Origin: Candidatus Gastranaerophilales bacterium
GTDB taxonomy: Bacteria > Cyanobacteriota > Vampirovibrionia > Gastranaerophilales > Gastranaerophilaceae
DNA length: 40,590 nucleotides
Direction: 5' to 3'
Assembly (NCBI GenBank): GCA_944325575.1
Contig: CALVAR010000021.1
Coordinates: 1 to 40,590 of the forward strand
Below are positions 14,894 to 24,042 of this stretch, in pieces. Positions within the stretch are counted from its first letter, which is position 1. The number at the start of each line of letters is the position of its first letter. The position numbers and the translations under genes are program-made. The notes under the pieces were generated by a model. It searched no databases. It was not told where the DNA came from and worked only from the letters and a program-made list of their open reading frames with translations.

Positions 14894-16678
14894 TTATGAT
14901 TTTACAACATCTTTATAAGAACCTTTAAATTTGTCCTCATAAACCGTGTGTAAAAGCTCATGCGCTTTGTGCGAGCCGGGCGCTTCCAGATATTCCGCAT
15001 AAAGTTTTTTGATATCCGGATTATCATTTGATCTTCTGTATTGAAGCTCAGAGTCTTCTTTGTAAAGTCCCTGTGCTCTTTTTTCTTTAATGTGTGTGTC
15101 ATCACAGCTTCTCGGCTGTCCGCCGCCGTTAATACATCCGCCAGGGCAGGCCATTACTTCAAGCATTTGAAAATCTGCCGTGCCGCTTTTTATTTCCTGC
15201 AAAGATTTTTCCGCTTCTTTTAAAGTAGACACCACTCTTACTTTTATTTTTGTACCTTTGATGTCTATTTCAACTTCTTTGCAGCGGTGATTTTGGTCAA
15301 CCCCTCTCATACCTTTTATGTCAAGGTCGGATAACGGTTCACCGGTTACAAATTCATAAGCTGTTCTGACAGCTGCTTCTGCTACACCGCCTGACGCACC
15401 AAAGATTGTACCTGCACCTGTGTATTGTGCAAAAGGCGAGTCGCCTTCTGCCGGTTCAAGTGATTTGAAATCAATACCTGCGCTTTTTATCATTTTTGCC
15501 AGTTCTTGTGTAGTCAGAACATAGTCTGTTTCATATTTTCCGTCGTGAGAGAGCTGCTCTCTTTTTGCTTCTGCTTTCTTTGCCGTACAAGGCATTATAG
15601 AAACAATATTAAGATTTTCAGGTGTAAAACCTTCAAAATATTTTGGGACAAGCTCTCTTAATACAGGGGAAAGCATTCCTTGAGGAGATTTGCAGCTGGA
15701 AAGATGGTTCAGCATATCAGGATGCTGCAGCTCAAGATATCTTACCCACGCAGGACAGCAGGAAGTAAACAACGGAAGATTTTCGCCTTTGCTTACTCTT
15801 TCAACAAACTCGTGAGCTTCTTCCATAATAGTAAGGTCAGCAGAGAAGTTTGTATCAAATACAAGGTCAAAGCCTATTTCTTTTAATGCTGCATTGATTA
15901 ATTTTATTGTGTTTTCTCCCGGTTCAAGGCCGAATTCTTCACCGATTGCGACACGTACAGAAGGTGCAATTTGTGCAGCAACTTTTTTGTTCGGGTCAGT
16001 GATGAGTGACCATACGGGGTTTACTTCGTTTTTGATTGTTAATGCGCCTGTCGGGCAAACTGCCTGACACTGACCGCAGAATACACAATCTACGCTTCCG
16101 AGCGGTTTGCCGGCTAGAGGCTGAACTACTGTTTTTGAGCCTCTGTTTGCAAAACCGAGTACCGCATGACCTTGAAACTCTGCACAGGCTCTTACACAAG
16201 CACCGCAGAGGATACATTTATTCGGGTCACGTACAATTGATGGGTTTGAGTCATCTATAGGCAGGTATCTGTCTTTTTTCAGTTGTACATATTTTGATAC
16301 GTCTTTGATTCCGTATTCTTCAGCATACTGCTGCAGTTCGCATTTGCCTGATTTGTCGCAGGTTGTACATTCTCTGTCGTGGTTTGCGAGCAGCAGTTCC
16401 AGTACGGTTTTTCTGATTCTTCTTGTACGTTCCGTGTTTGTTTTTACTTTAATATTTGCCTCAGGCGGCATTGTGCAGGAAGAATTTATTACTGTTCTTC
16501 CGTTAGGGTATTCAACTTCCACAACGCACATTCTGCATGCACCGTACTGGGTCAAATCAGGTCTGTAACAAAATGTCGGAACATTAAAACCTGCTTTTCT
16601 TATTACTTCAAGAAGGTTTGGTTCATCAGTGAACTCGACCTCTTTGCCGTTTATTATAAGTGTTTTTTTATCGCTCAT
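14894..16678 (-). CDS. hydA: [FeFe]-hydrogenase catalytic subunit HydA (bifurcating type)
   Basis: A 594-residue enzyme for reversible H+/H2 conversion. Domains in order: plant-type [2Fe-2S] (C37, C48, C51, C68); His/Cys3 [4Fe-4S] (H100, C104, C107, C113); two ferredoxin [4Fe-4S] clusters (CILCGACVRAC near 156, CVFCGQCQAVCP near 199); the H-cluster domain with all three signatures, TSCCPAW (306-312), MPCTAKKAE (363-371) and MACPGGCINGGGQP (510-523); and a C-terminal small-subunit-like helix region (SHKAHELLHTVY). With the HydB and HydC homologues upstream it forms a trimeric NAD(P)-linked, probably electron-bifurcating hydrogenase like that of Thermotoga: NADH plus reduced ferredoxin to H2. 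Cytoplasmic. AAAGGA precedes the ATG; a 90-bp spacer separates it from hydB. Confidence 0.95.
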   Translation of the reverse strand: MSDKKTLIINGKEVEFTDEPNLLEVIRKAGFNVPTFCYRPDLTQYGACRMCVVEVEYPNGRTVINSSCTMPPEANIKVKTNTERTRRIRKTVLELLLANHDRECTTCDKSGKCELQQYAEEYGIKDVSKYVQLKKDRYLPIDDSNPSIVRDPNKCILCGACVRACAEFQGHAVLGFANRGSKTVVQPLAGKPLGSVDCVFCGQCQAVCPTGALTIKNEVNPVWSLITDPNKKVAAQIAPSVRVAIGEEFGLEPGENTIKLINAALKEIGFDLVFDTNFSADLTIMEEAHEFVERVSKGENLPLFTSCCPAWVRYLELQHPDMLNHLSSCKSPQGMLSPVLRELVPKYFEGFTPENLNIVSIMPCTAKKAEAKREQLSHDGKYETDYVLTTQELAKMIKSAGIDFKSLEPAEGDSPFAQYTGAGTIFGASGGVAEAAVRTAYEFVTGEPLSDLDIKGMRGVDQNHRCKEVEIDIKGTKIKVRVVSTLKEAEKSLQEIKSGTADFQMLEVMACPGGCINGGGQPRSCDDTHIKEKRAQGLYKEDSELQYRRSNDNPDIKKLYAEYLEAPGSHKAHELLHTVYEDKFKGSYKDVVKS

Positions 16679-16768
16679 TATTAATTTCCTTTATGTTTGT
16701 CTGCTTTTGCCATTGCAATCAAAGATTGCTGTGTTTTTCCGGCACTGCCGGTTCCTGTAACCTTTCAT
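16679..16768 (-). other. Spacer between hydB and hydA with two small hairpins
   Basis: On the minus strand it has GGAACCGGCAGTGCCGG (CCGGCA/TGCCGG stem) and GCAATC-AAA-GATTGC. These could stabilise or process the mRNA between the two genes. A 10-codon reading frame (MAKADKHKGN) ends directly before the hydA start and overlaps its ribosome binding site, but has no Shine-Dalgarno of its own. Confidence 0.4.
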
Positions 16769-18625
16769 TTATTTTTGTTTAATCGCTTTGAACGGACAGG
16801 AGCTTATGCAGGCTCCGCATTTGATACATTTTGATTGATCAATGTGGTGCGGGTTGCGTACGCTGCCTTCAATTGCTCCAACAGGACAATTTCTGGCACA
16901 TTTTGTACAGCCTTTGCAGAGTTCTTCGTCAATTTCAAAGGTTTTCATTGCATCGCAAACACCTGCAGGACATCTCTTGTCTTTTATGTGAGCGATATAC
17001 TCATCTTTAAAGTATTTCAGAGTAGAAAGTACCGGATTCGGCGCAGTTTTTCCCAAACCGCAGAGAGAACCGTCTTTTACGGCTGTTGCAAGTTCTTGAA
17101 GTGTTTCAATATCTTGCATTTTGCCTTTGCCTTTTACAATTCTTTCCAGAATTTTCAGCATATTTTTTGTACCTTCACGGCAGGGTACACATTTTCCGCA
17201 GGACTCGTTTTGTGTAAAGTTCATAAAGAATCTTGCAACTTCTACAATACAGGTGTCCTCGTTCATTACAACAAGACCGCCTGAACCTACCATTGCACCT
17301 GCTGCTATGAGGTTGTCATAATCCATAGGCAAATCAAGATGCTCTTCTGTCAAACATCCGCCTGACGGGCCGCCGATTTGTACGGCTTTGAACTTTTTGC
17401 CGCCTCTGATGCCGCCGCCGATATCAAAAACAATTTCTCTTAAGGTTGTACCCATCGGCACTTCGATAAGACCGGTGTTGTTTACTTCGCCTGTCAGAGC
17501 AAATGTTTTTGTACCTTTTGATTTTTCTGTACCCATAGAGCTGAACCAGTCTGCCCCTTTGAGTATTATAGGAGCGACATTGGCCAGTGTTTCTACGTTG
17601 TTAATCAATGTCGGTCTGCCAAAAAGCCCTTTGTTAGCAGGGAATGGCGGTTTTGGTCTTGGCATACCTCTCTCGCCTTCGATGGAAGCGATAAGAGCTG
17701 TTTCTTCGCCGCAAACAAAAGCACCGGCACCTTCTTTGATATGAATAGTGAAGTTAAAATCACTACCCATAATGTTTTTGCCGAGAAATCCTCTTTCTTC
17801 CGCCTGCTGTATTGCAACTCTCAGTCTGTGTATAGCAAGAGGGTATTCCGCTCTTACATATATATAAGCTTCATCGGCCCCGATAGCAAAACCTGCAATA
17901 GCCATACCTTCAAGAAGTTTATGAGGGTCCCCTTCCATAACACTTCTATCCATAAATGCACCGGGGTCGCCTTCGTCTCCGTTACAAACAACATAGCTTT
18001 TTCCGCCTTTGTTTGCTGCTGTGAATTTCCATTTCATACCAGTTGGAAATCCGCCGCCGCCTCTGCCTCTGAGGCCGGATTTTGTGATTTCGTCAATTAC
18101 CCAGTCAGGGTCGGATTTTTCAAGTACTTTGTGCAATGCCTGATAAGCCCCTACGGCGAGTGCTTCGTCTAATGATTCGGCATTGATTTCTCCGCAGTTT
18201 GCAAGGGTTGTTCTTGTTTGTTTAGCGTAGAAATTTATTTCTTCATTTTTAAATACATGTTTTTCTGTTTTCGGGTCAACATAAAGAAGTCTTTCCACAG
18301 GTTTGCCTTCTTTAATGTGGCTTTCAACAATTTCTTCTACATCTTCAACATGTACTTTTACATAAGTAATATCCAAATCGGGGATTACAACCAGAACTCC
18401 CTGTTCGCAAAAACCATGGCATCCTGTCGGTACAATTGTAACTTTATCCTGATGAGTCATCGGACGGACGTCGGCTCCCAGTTCTTTAAATTTTTCAATA
18501 ACTTTTAATGAACCGTTTGCCACACAGCCTGTACCTGCACAAACAAGTACTCTTAAGCCCTGTGCTTTAATCTGTTCTTTTACTCTTTCCTGTTCTTTTT
18601 TTATATCTATTAATGTTGCTGTCAT
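16769..18625 (-). CDS. hydB: NADH-binding flavoprotein subunit HydB (NuoF-like)
   Basis: A 618-residue subunit that binds NAD(H) and FMN and is the likely bifurcation site. Domains in order: N-terminal thioredoxin-like [2Fe-2S] (CAGTGC near 29-34 and CHGFC near 69-73); NuoF core with GRGGGGFPTGMKW (NADH/FMN glycine-rich loop, about 188), CNGDEGDPGAFMDR (about 214) and FVCGEETALIASIEG (about 300); SLBB domain; CGKCVPCREGTKNM [4Fe-4S] (about 482); and a C-terminal two-cluster ferredoxin domain (CKGCTKCARNCP and CIKCGACISSCP). This domain set matches HydB/HndC proteins rather than respiratory NuoF. It starts one base from the end of hydC, so the genes are coupled. Confidence 0.95.
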   Translation of the reverse strand: MTATLIDIKKEQERVKEQIKAQGLRVLVCAGTGCVANGSLKVIEKFKELGADVRPMTHQDKVTIVPTGCHGFCEQGVLVVIPDLDITYVKVHVEDVEEIVESHIKEGKPVERLLYVDPKTEKHVFKNEEINFYAKQTRTTLANCGEINAESLDEALAVGAYQALHKVLEKSDPDWVIDEITKSGLRGRGGGGFPTGMKWKFTAANKGGKSYVVCNGDEGDPGAFMDRSVMEGDPHKLLEGMAIAGFAIGADEAYIYVRAEYPLAIHRLRVAIQQAEERGFLGKNIMGSDFNFTIHIKEGAGAFVCGEETALIASIEGERGMPRPKPPFPANKGLFGRPTLINNVETLANVAPIILKGADWFSSMGTEKSKGTKTFALTGEVNNTGLIEVPMGTTLREIVFDIGGGIRGGKKFKAVQIGGPSGGCLTEEHLDLPMDYDNLIAAGAMVGSGGLVVMNEDTCIVEVARFFMNFTQNESCGKCVPCREGTKNMLKILERIVKGKGKMQDIETLQELATAVKDGSLCGLGKTAPNPVLSTLKYFKDEYIAHIKDKRCPAGVCDAMKTFEIDEELCKGCTKCARNCPVGAIEGSVRNPHHIDQSKCIKCGACISSCPFKAIKQK

Positions 18626-18626
18626 G

Positions 18627-19130
18627 TTAGTTACCCTCTTTTTCTTCTTTCATAATCGTATCAATTACGATTTTTATTGCATCGCCTGTCATTTGCGGAT
18701 AAACTTTTCCGTTTACGACAACAACTGGTGCAAGTCCGCAAGCACCGAGACAGCTAACTGTTTCCAGAGAGAAAAGCCCGTCTTGCGTAGTAAACTTTCC
18801 GTCTTCAAGCTGAAGGCTTTGTTTAATAGCGTTTAAAACAGGCATCGAGCCTCTAACGTGGCAGGCTGTACCGTCACAAACTTTTATTTCATATTTACCT
18901 TTAGGCTGCAGGCTGAATTGTGCATAAAATGTAGCAACACCATATACTGTTGCGGGGGATAACCCTTCTATTTTTGTTCCGATGTATGTCATTATATCTA
19001 ACGGAAGATATCTGAATACCTCTTGAACTTTTTGCAGAATTGCAATCAAATTTGACTTTTTGTACTCATAAGCAGATAAAATTCCATCAACTTTAGAGTA
19101 GTCGATTCCGGCTTGCGTCTGTTGACTCAT
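18627..19130 (-). CDS. hydC: [2Fe-2S] subunit HydC (NuoE-like)
   Basis: A 167-residue thioredoxin-fold [2Fe-2S] protein, first gene of the hydCBA operon. The helical N-terminus (VDGILSAYEYKKSNLIAILQKVQEVFRYLP) and SPATVYGVATFYAQF are typical of NuoE/HydC. Cluster ligands are in CDGTACHVRG (C-x4-C) and SCLGACGLAP (C-x3-C). It relays electrons between HydB and HydA. AAGGAGAAAG lies directly upstream of the ATG. Length and all four cysteines are normal. Confidence 0.95.
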   Translation of the reverse strand: MSQQTQAGIDYSKVDGILSAYEYKKSNLIAILQKVQEVFRYLPLDIMTYIGTKIEGLSPATVYGVATFYAQFSLQPKGKYEIKVCDGTACHVRGSMPVLNAIKQSLQLEDGKFTTQDGLFSLETVSCLGACGLAPVVVVNGKVYPQMTGDAIKIVIDTIMKEEKEGN

Positions 19131-19322
19131 CTAATCTTTCTCCTTTACACAAGATTTTAGACCAATATCGTGAATATAATCACTATTAACGACAATATAT
19201 TATTATAAAATCACTATTTTTTCAAGTGAAAAATATATAAAATGGAGTATTTGAACTATATTAGATTGATAAAAATAAAAAAATATGATTTACTTTATAT
19301 ATTAATAAGCAGAGGTTTATTT
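19131..19322. promoter_or_regulatory. Divergent promoter region of hydCBA and prepilin gene
   Basis: An AT-rich spacer with an inverted repeat GTGA-N6-TCAC (19170-19183) shaped like a CRP/FNR-family site, and a 10-bp direct repeat AATCACTATT at 19178-19187 and 19209-19218. The repeats are 31 bp apart, about three helical turns. A second imperfect pair (TCACT...AGTGA, 19211-19229) overlaps the right repeat. These are candidate operators controlling the hydrogenase operon. No regulator is encoded next to it. Confidence 0.4.
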
Positions 19323-20093
19323 ATGAAAAAAACATTCAAAAAAGCATTCACAATGGCGGAAGTTCTTGTTACCCTTATTATAATTGGGGTTATTGCATCT
19401 ATGACAATACCATCCTTACAGGCTGATGCAAACAAAAGAACTTATGTTGCGGGCTGCAAAAAAGCATTTTCTACTTTATCAAATGCACTTGCACTTGCTG
19501 AGCAGACAAACGGCCCTATCAGAAAGTGGGGGCTTTCTGAATCCAAATCATACAGTGATTTTGAAGAATTTTTCCTTCCTCATTTAAATACCGTCACACT
19601 CTGCAATGATACTAAGGGCTGTTTTGCGGAAGAATATAAAAGTTATACAAATGAACAATCTGATTCCATTACAGACAAAGGTTACGGAACACCGGGAGTT
19701 GCTGCGATACTTGCCGATGGAATGAGTGTTTCTTATGACTTGTCAAACTCACAAAATTCCAATACGACTACGGATATTTTGGGTGTTAATACTTCTACGC
19801 CTATTGTAGTTTTTGCTGTTGATACTAATGGAACAAAAAATCCAAACACAATAGGAGAAGATGTATTTTTCTTTGTTGTAACAAGAGACGGACTAAAGCC
19901 GGCAGGTTCTGATAAATCACTTTCCGATATAAATTGCGGCAAGGACAAAGATGGTACAGAATGTGCAGCATTGGTTATTAAATATGGTGATCTTGATTAT
20001 GACAAACATATAGAGGAAGCAAAAAGCTCAGGTGATGCGGGTTCCGGCAGCGGTGACAAACAGGAACCTACCGATAAGCGTAAAGGTAGCTAA
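19323..20093 (+). CDS. Type IV prepilin-like protein
   Basis: A 256-residue protein if started at ATG 19323, which has AGAGG seven bases upstream; an in-frame ATG at 19242 would add a 27-residue hydrophobic extension before the prepilin leader and is unlikely. The leader MKKTFKKA is followed by FTMAEVLVTLIIIGVIASMTIP: cleavage is expected after Ala, leaving Phe+1 and the conserved Glu+5. The rest is a globular, glycine- and serine-rich pseudopilin-like domain with cysteines (CNDTKGCF, NCGKDKDGTEC) that may form disulfides, and a polar, glycine/serine-rich tail. It is likely a pilin or minor pseudopilin assembled by a type IV pilus/T2SS machine encoded elsewhere. Convergent with the sigma-28 gene, sharing a terminator. 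Confidence 0.85.
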   Translation: MKKTFKKAFTMAEVLVTLIIIGVIASMTIPSLQADANKRTYVAGCKKAFSTLSNALALAEQTNGPIRKWGLSESKSYSDFEEFFLPHLNTVTLCNDTKGCFAEEYKSYTNEQSDSITDKGYGTPGVAAILADGMSVSYDLSNSQNSNTTTDILGVNTSTPIVVFAVDTNGTKNPNTIGEDVFFFVVTRDGLKPAGSDKSLSDINCGKDKDGTECAALVIKYGDLDYDKHIEEAKSSGDAGSGSGDKQEPTDKRKGS

Positions 20094-20128
20094 TTATAAA
20101 TTTAAACAATAAATAAAACTTGAATATT

Positions 20129-20163
20129 AAAAAGAAGTATTGTTTTATACAATGCTTCTTTTT
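20129..20163. terminator. Bidirectional intrinsic terminator
   Basis: A 15-bp stem (20129-20143 with 20149-20163; one G-U pair) and a five-base loop, flanked by A5 and T5. It ends the prepilin gene and also contains the last codons and stop of the sigma factor gene on the other strand, so part of the hairpin is coding. Confidence 0.85.
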
Positions 20164-20969
20164 AGTCTGTCTGTTCTGTTTGAACTCAATATATTTTTTA
20201 ACTTCATAATTGCCTGTGCGTGCAGCTGACATACTCTGGATTCTGAAACATTAATTGTTTCTCCTATTTCTTTGAGCGTCATGTTTTCATGATAATAAAG
20301 AACCATTATCATTCTTTCTCGTTCAGGCAAACGTTTTAGTGCAATTTGCAATTCTTTTTTTACATCCTTGTCCACAAGCTGTTCAAGCGGATTTTTAGAA
20401 TTTTCATCCTGTATTGTATCAATAATTTCTACACTCTCTTCGGATGTGCCTTTTTTGTCATAAATAGAACCGACCTGCATTTCTTCTGCCAGAAGAGCTT
20501 CCACTTTTTCTTTTTCCATATTCATTGCAGCTGCAAGCTCTGTAGTGGTAGCTGCTCTGCCAAGAGACTGCTTGAGCTTTTCTGCCATCAGTTTTATTTC
20601 TTTTATCTTTTTTCTTGTAGAGCGTGGAACCCAATCCTGCGAACGAATTTTATCTATAATGGTTCCTCTTATACGCATAAGAGCATAGGTCTCAAACCTT
20701 GCTCCTTTGTCGGGTGTATATTTTTCTATGGCGTCAATAAGACCTTCTACGCCGTAACTTGTTATATCTTCTATTGAAAATGTCTGAGGCAAATTCATTT
20801 TTATACGGCCTATTACATATCTTGTGAGATATATATATTGAACGATGAGTTTATCTCTTAAGGCTTTTTTTGATTTGTCTGCAAGGTATTCAAGCCACAA
20901 AGCTTCAAGCTCTTCATCAGAAAGCCTTTTGATTTTGTTATAAGAACTGTATTCTAACTCTTCACTCAT
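20145..20969 (-). CDS. fliA: Sigma-28-type RNA polymerase sigma factor (FliA/WhiG family)
   Basis: A 274-residue sigma-70 group 3 factor. Region 2 contains SIEDITSYGVEGLIDAIEKYTPDKGARFETYALMRIRGTIIDKIRSQDWVPRSTRKK, whose FETYA..RIRG..D..R..DWVPRS pattern is diagnostic of FliA/SigD/WhiG. Region 3 (about 130-165) and region 4 with the HTH (MTLKEIGETINVSESRVCQLHAQAI) are complete. It should direct late flagellar, motility or chemotaxis genes. A small palindrome GTTGGTTACCAAC lies at 20984-20996, just upstream of the start, and could be an operator. The anti-sigma factor FlgM is not visible nearby. Confidence 0.88.
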   Translation of the reverse strand: MSEELEYSSYNKIKRLSDEELEALWLEYLADKSKKALRDKLIVQYIYLTRYVIGRIKMNLPQTFSIEDITSYGVEGLIDAIEKYTPDKGARFETYALMRIRGTIIDKIRSQDWVPRSTRKKIKEIKLMAEKLKQSLGRAATTTELAAAMNMEKEKVEALLAEEMQVGSIYDKKGTSEESVEIIDTIQDENSKNPLEQLVDKDVKKELQIALKRLPERERMIMVLYYHENMTLKEIGETINVSESRVCQLHAQAIMKLKNILSSNRTDRLKRSIV

Positions 20970-21102
20970 CTCTGTTGGTTACCAACGATTTCCCCTAATA
21001 AATATCCAAGTCCGTATAAATATACGCGTGATGGTATATATTAACATTCTACATTTAATGAAATTATGCAAATCATGTAAATAGATGATTTTTATAAGGG
21101 AA

Positions 21103-22479
21103 TCAGTTATTTTGCTTGCTTACACAGGCAGTAATTGCATCAATCAGCCTTGATGCTTCTTTTATTTTTATGTTCTTAAACTCGTCTTGTTTTATTTTGT
21201 TTGATGCAGGCACTATTATATTTTTAAACCCTAACTTTTCGGCTTCTTTAATTCTTTTATCAAGATTATTGACCGCTCTTATTTCTCCGGACAATCCTAT
21301 TTCGCCGACAATAACCGTATCCGGACTTACACATACATCTCTTGCACAGGTTGCTACAGCCAGAGCAACGCCGAGATCCGCTGCCGGTTCATCTATATCA
21401 AGCCCGCCTATAACGTTTACATATACATCCTGTTTGCTCAAGTTCAGGCCTATTCTTTTCTCAAGCACGGCAAGAATCTGCAGCAGACGGTTATAATCTA
21501 TTCCGTTTGATACACGTCTGGGTGAAGGATATGGTGTTGTGCCTACAAGCGCCTGTATTTCTATCAACAGCGGACGGGTGCCTTCGTTTGTAGCAATTAC
21601 GACACTGCCGGGTGTATTGTTCTGCGTGCGTTCATTCAAAAACATTTCACTTGGGTTTGAAATTTCATGCAGACCGTCATCACACATGTTGAAGACACCT
21701 ACCTCATTTGTTGTGCCGAATCTGTTTTTCATACATCTTAAAAGTCTGTATGATTTATATCTGTCTCCTTCAAAATAGATAACTGTATCAACCATGTGCT
21801 CAAGCACTTTGGGACCGGCAATATTTCCTTCTTTTGTAACATGGCCTATGACTACTACAGTTATATTTTTATTTTTTGCTATATCCATAAGGATATTTGT
21901 ACATTCTCTGATTTGTGAAACACTGCCTGGAGAACTTGTTATCTCATCTGAGTATACAGCCTGTATACTGTCTATAATAAGGATTTCCGGTTTTATTTCT
22001 TCTATTTGGCGTTTTATTGCTTCAAAATTTGTTTGTGAATATATATACAAAGAATTTGATTTTACACCCAGCCTTTGTGCTCTGAGTTTTACCTGTGAGG
22101 CCGATTCTTCCGCGGAAACATAAAGTGCTTTTCTTCCGTCTTTGCAGATAGATTTCCCTGTTTGCAAAAGTATTGTTGATTTTCCTATGCCCGGGTCGCC
22201 TGCGAGTAAAACTATAGAACCCTGTACAAGCCCCCCGCCCAGTACACGGTCAAATTCTTCTATACCGGTTGTAAATCTTATTGATTTATCAACTTCAATC
22301 TCATCTATCAGGCACGGTTTTGTATCATTCAAAACAACTTTGCTCTGATTATTGGAATTTGTTTCAACAACTTCTTCAACAAACGTATTCCATTGTCCGC
22401 AATCAGGACATTTACCCAGATATTTAGCGGTTTCATATCCGCAATTTTGACATATCCATTTGGTTTTTAACTTTGCCAT
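21103..22479 (-). CDS. radA: DNA repair protein RadA (Sms)
   Basis: A 458-residue protein of homologous recombination, a DnaB-like helicase that drives branch migration. Domains: N-terminal C4 zinc finger (C10, C13, C24, C27 in CQNCGYETAKYLGKCPDC), RecA-like ATPase with Walker A GDPGIGKST (94-102), Walker B ILIIDSI (about 175), the RadA-specific KNRFG motif (about 251), and a C-terminal Lon-protease-like domain (residues about 285-458; GGLDIDEPAADLGVALAVA) without protease activity in the family. Full-length and normal. Not in an obvious operon. Confidence 0.97.
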   Translation of the reverse strand: MAKLKTKWICQNCGYETAKYLGKCPDCGQWNTFVEEVVETNSNNQSKVVLNDTKPCLIDEIEVDKSIRFTTGIEEFDRVLGGGLVQGSIVLLAGDPGIGKSTILLQTGKSICKDGRKALYVSAEESASQVKLRAQRLGVKSNSLYIYSQTNFEAIKRQIEEIKPEILIIDSIQAVYSDEITSSPGSVSQIRECTNILMDIAKNKNITVVVIGHVTKEGNIAGPKVLEHMVDTVIYFEGDRYKSYRLLRCMKNRFGTTNEVGVFNMCDDGLHEISNPSEMFLNERTQNNTPGSVVIATNEGTRPLLIEIQALVGTTPYPSPRRVSNGIDYNRLLQILAVLEKRIGLNLSKQDVYVNVIGGLDIDEPAADLGVALAVATCARDVCVSPDTVIVGEIGLSGEIRAVNNLDKRIKEAEKLGFKNIIVPASNKIKQDEFKNIKIKEASRLIDAITACVSKQNN

Positions 22480-22577
22480 TTCTTAATTTTACCAGAAGTA
22501 ATACATCATATTTGTAACAATATCTCAATAATTATACTAAATCATGAACATCTATGCCGTGTGTGTTTTAACTTAAA

Positions 22578-24020
22578 TCACATGTAATATGCAACAAGCT
22601 GGCAGAATCTTATAAGCTTATCCGCAAAAAGACATATAATAACCGTAGCTGCAGCACAGGCGTATAATATAAACTTTGATGAAATAACAGATGTATCTAT
22701 AACTATATCTGTCTCTATTCGTCTGAACATTGCTCTTATTATTCTCCAGTATCCGTATATTAAAATTACTGACGCCAATAGGGCTGTAATCAAAAACGGC
22801 AGGAATATAAAACCTGAGCGTGCGACAGCTGAAAAAATATACATTTTTGCAACAAATCCGCAGGTCGGAGCAAGACCTGCAAGTGCAATAAGTATAACGG
22901 TAAATGCTATTACATAATACGGTCTGTGATATATTACGCCTTTCAGTTCATCCAAATTTTCCAGTTTGGCAGAGTTATACAGTAATATTATTGCTGCCCA
23001 TGCACCGGTATTTGCAAAAAGGTAACAGAACAAATAGAACAATACACTTGAAAGGCTGTACACGGAAAATACGCATAACCCGAGCAGTATTATACCCGAT
23101 TGCACACTCATAGAATACGCCATAATTCTTTTAAGGTTTTCCTGTCTGATTAAAGACAATGAACCTAAAAATATGGTTATTACAGCTATTAATGCCAGCA
23201 CAATTTTTATTGTGTATGTATAATGCAAAAACGTCATTAAAATTCTTGATAGAACAGCAAAACAAGCCAATACCGGTATGGATGACATATATGCGCCTAT
23301 CGGATAACTTGCACCCTCAAAGGTATCAGGAAGCCAGCTTGAAAAAGGTACAAGCCCGAGTTTAAAAAACATTGTGCACATTATAAGTATAAGCGAAAAT
23401 GTCAAAAGGATTTGCGGCTGGCTTGATACTGCTGCTGCATTTACAAGGTAAAGACTTATCTTATCAAAGCCGAACTCTGCGCACATGCCGTATATTACGG
23501 AAAGTCCGAACAAAAATAAAGAAGATACAACAGCACTCTGTACCAGATATCCAAATGTAAGCTGTTTGGCGTTTGGATTTTTGTTTAGTGACAGCAGAAG
23601 ATAACAGCTTAATCCCAGAGCTTCGAGCGAGACAAACAAGCCGATAAAATCCACCGCACTTACTGCGCACATTGCAAATAATATTCCGGATAAAAAGACG
23701 CTGAAATACTCAAATGCTCTGTCTCTTTTTTCTCTAATCATATTCCTTGATAAAAGAGTAAGGAAGAAACCCGCCATTAATATTAAAATCTTAAAAAATA
23801 CCGTATATATATTGGTTAAAAATGTATTATGAAACGCAAATGCTTCCGGTTCAATCTGCAAATAGAATGTTGACGCAATAGCTAGCACAATCCCGAGCAG
23901 TGTAAACCATTTTGATAATTTATATAAATATGTATTAAAGAATAAAGAAGCAACCAGATTGAATATTATAAATACGGTTATTATAAACTCTGGCATATAT
24001 GCCGCAACTATTTCAGACAT
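22578..24020 (-). CDS. nuoN: NuoN-like complex I membrane subunit
   Basis: A 480-residue Mrp-antiporter-family protein with about 14 helices, last gene of the nuoJKLMN unit. Compared by eye with E. coli NuoN: Glu133 (SLEALGLSCY), Lys220 (FFKLGLVPFSSWLPD, matching K217) and Lys392 (TCGFVAKMYIF, matching K395) are kept, but the TM8 lysine (K247) is Val250 in SSIPVLACFAV. Of the antiporter-like subunits here it is the best preserved. It would form part of the proton-pumping membrane arm. The peripheral arm and nuoA/H genes are not in the window. It starts 22 bp after the nuoM stop. Confidence 0.9.
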   Translation of the reverse strand: MSEIVAAYMPEFIITVFIIFNLVASLFFNTYLYKLSKWFTLLGIVLAIASTFYLQIEPEAFAFHNTFLTNIYTVFFKILILMAGFFLTLLSRNMIREKRDRAFEYFSVFLSGILFAMCAVSAVDFIGLFVSLEALGLSCYLLLSLNKNPNAKQLTFGYLVQSAVVSSLFLFGLSVIYGMCAEFGFDKISLYLVNAAAVSSQPQILLTFSLILIMCTMFFKLGLVPFSSWLPDTFEGASYPIGAYMSSIPVLACFAVLSRILMTFLHYTYTIKIVLALIAVITIFLGSLSLIRQENLKRIMAYSMSVQSGIILLGLCVFSVYSLSSVLFYLFCYLFANTGAWAAIILLYNSAKLENLDELKGVIYHRPYYVIAFTVILIALAGLAPTCGFVAKMYIFSAVARSGFIFLPFLITALLASVILIYGYWRIIRAMFRRIETDIVIDTSVISSKFILYACAAATVIICLFADKLIRFCQLVAYYM

Positions 24021-24042
24021 TTATACGACTCCGGCTTTATTT

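Noticed and set aside
16036-18172. Several 60-150 codon frames on the plus strand opposite hydA and hydB
   Set aside because: They are antisense to strongly conserved hydrogenase genes, have no ribosome binding sites and encode cysteine- and phenylalanine-rich nonsense typical of shadow frames.
19242-19322. Longer start (ATG 19242) for the prepilin gene
   Set aside because: It would place 27 residues before the prepilin leader and prevent normal membrane insertion; the ATG at 19323 has its own AGAGG.
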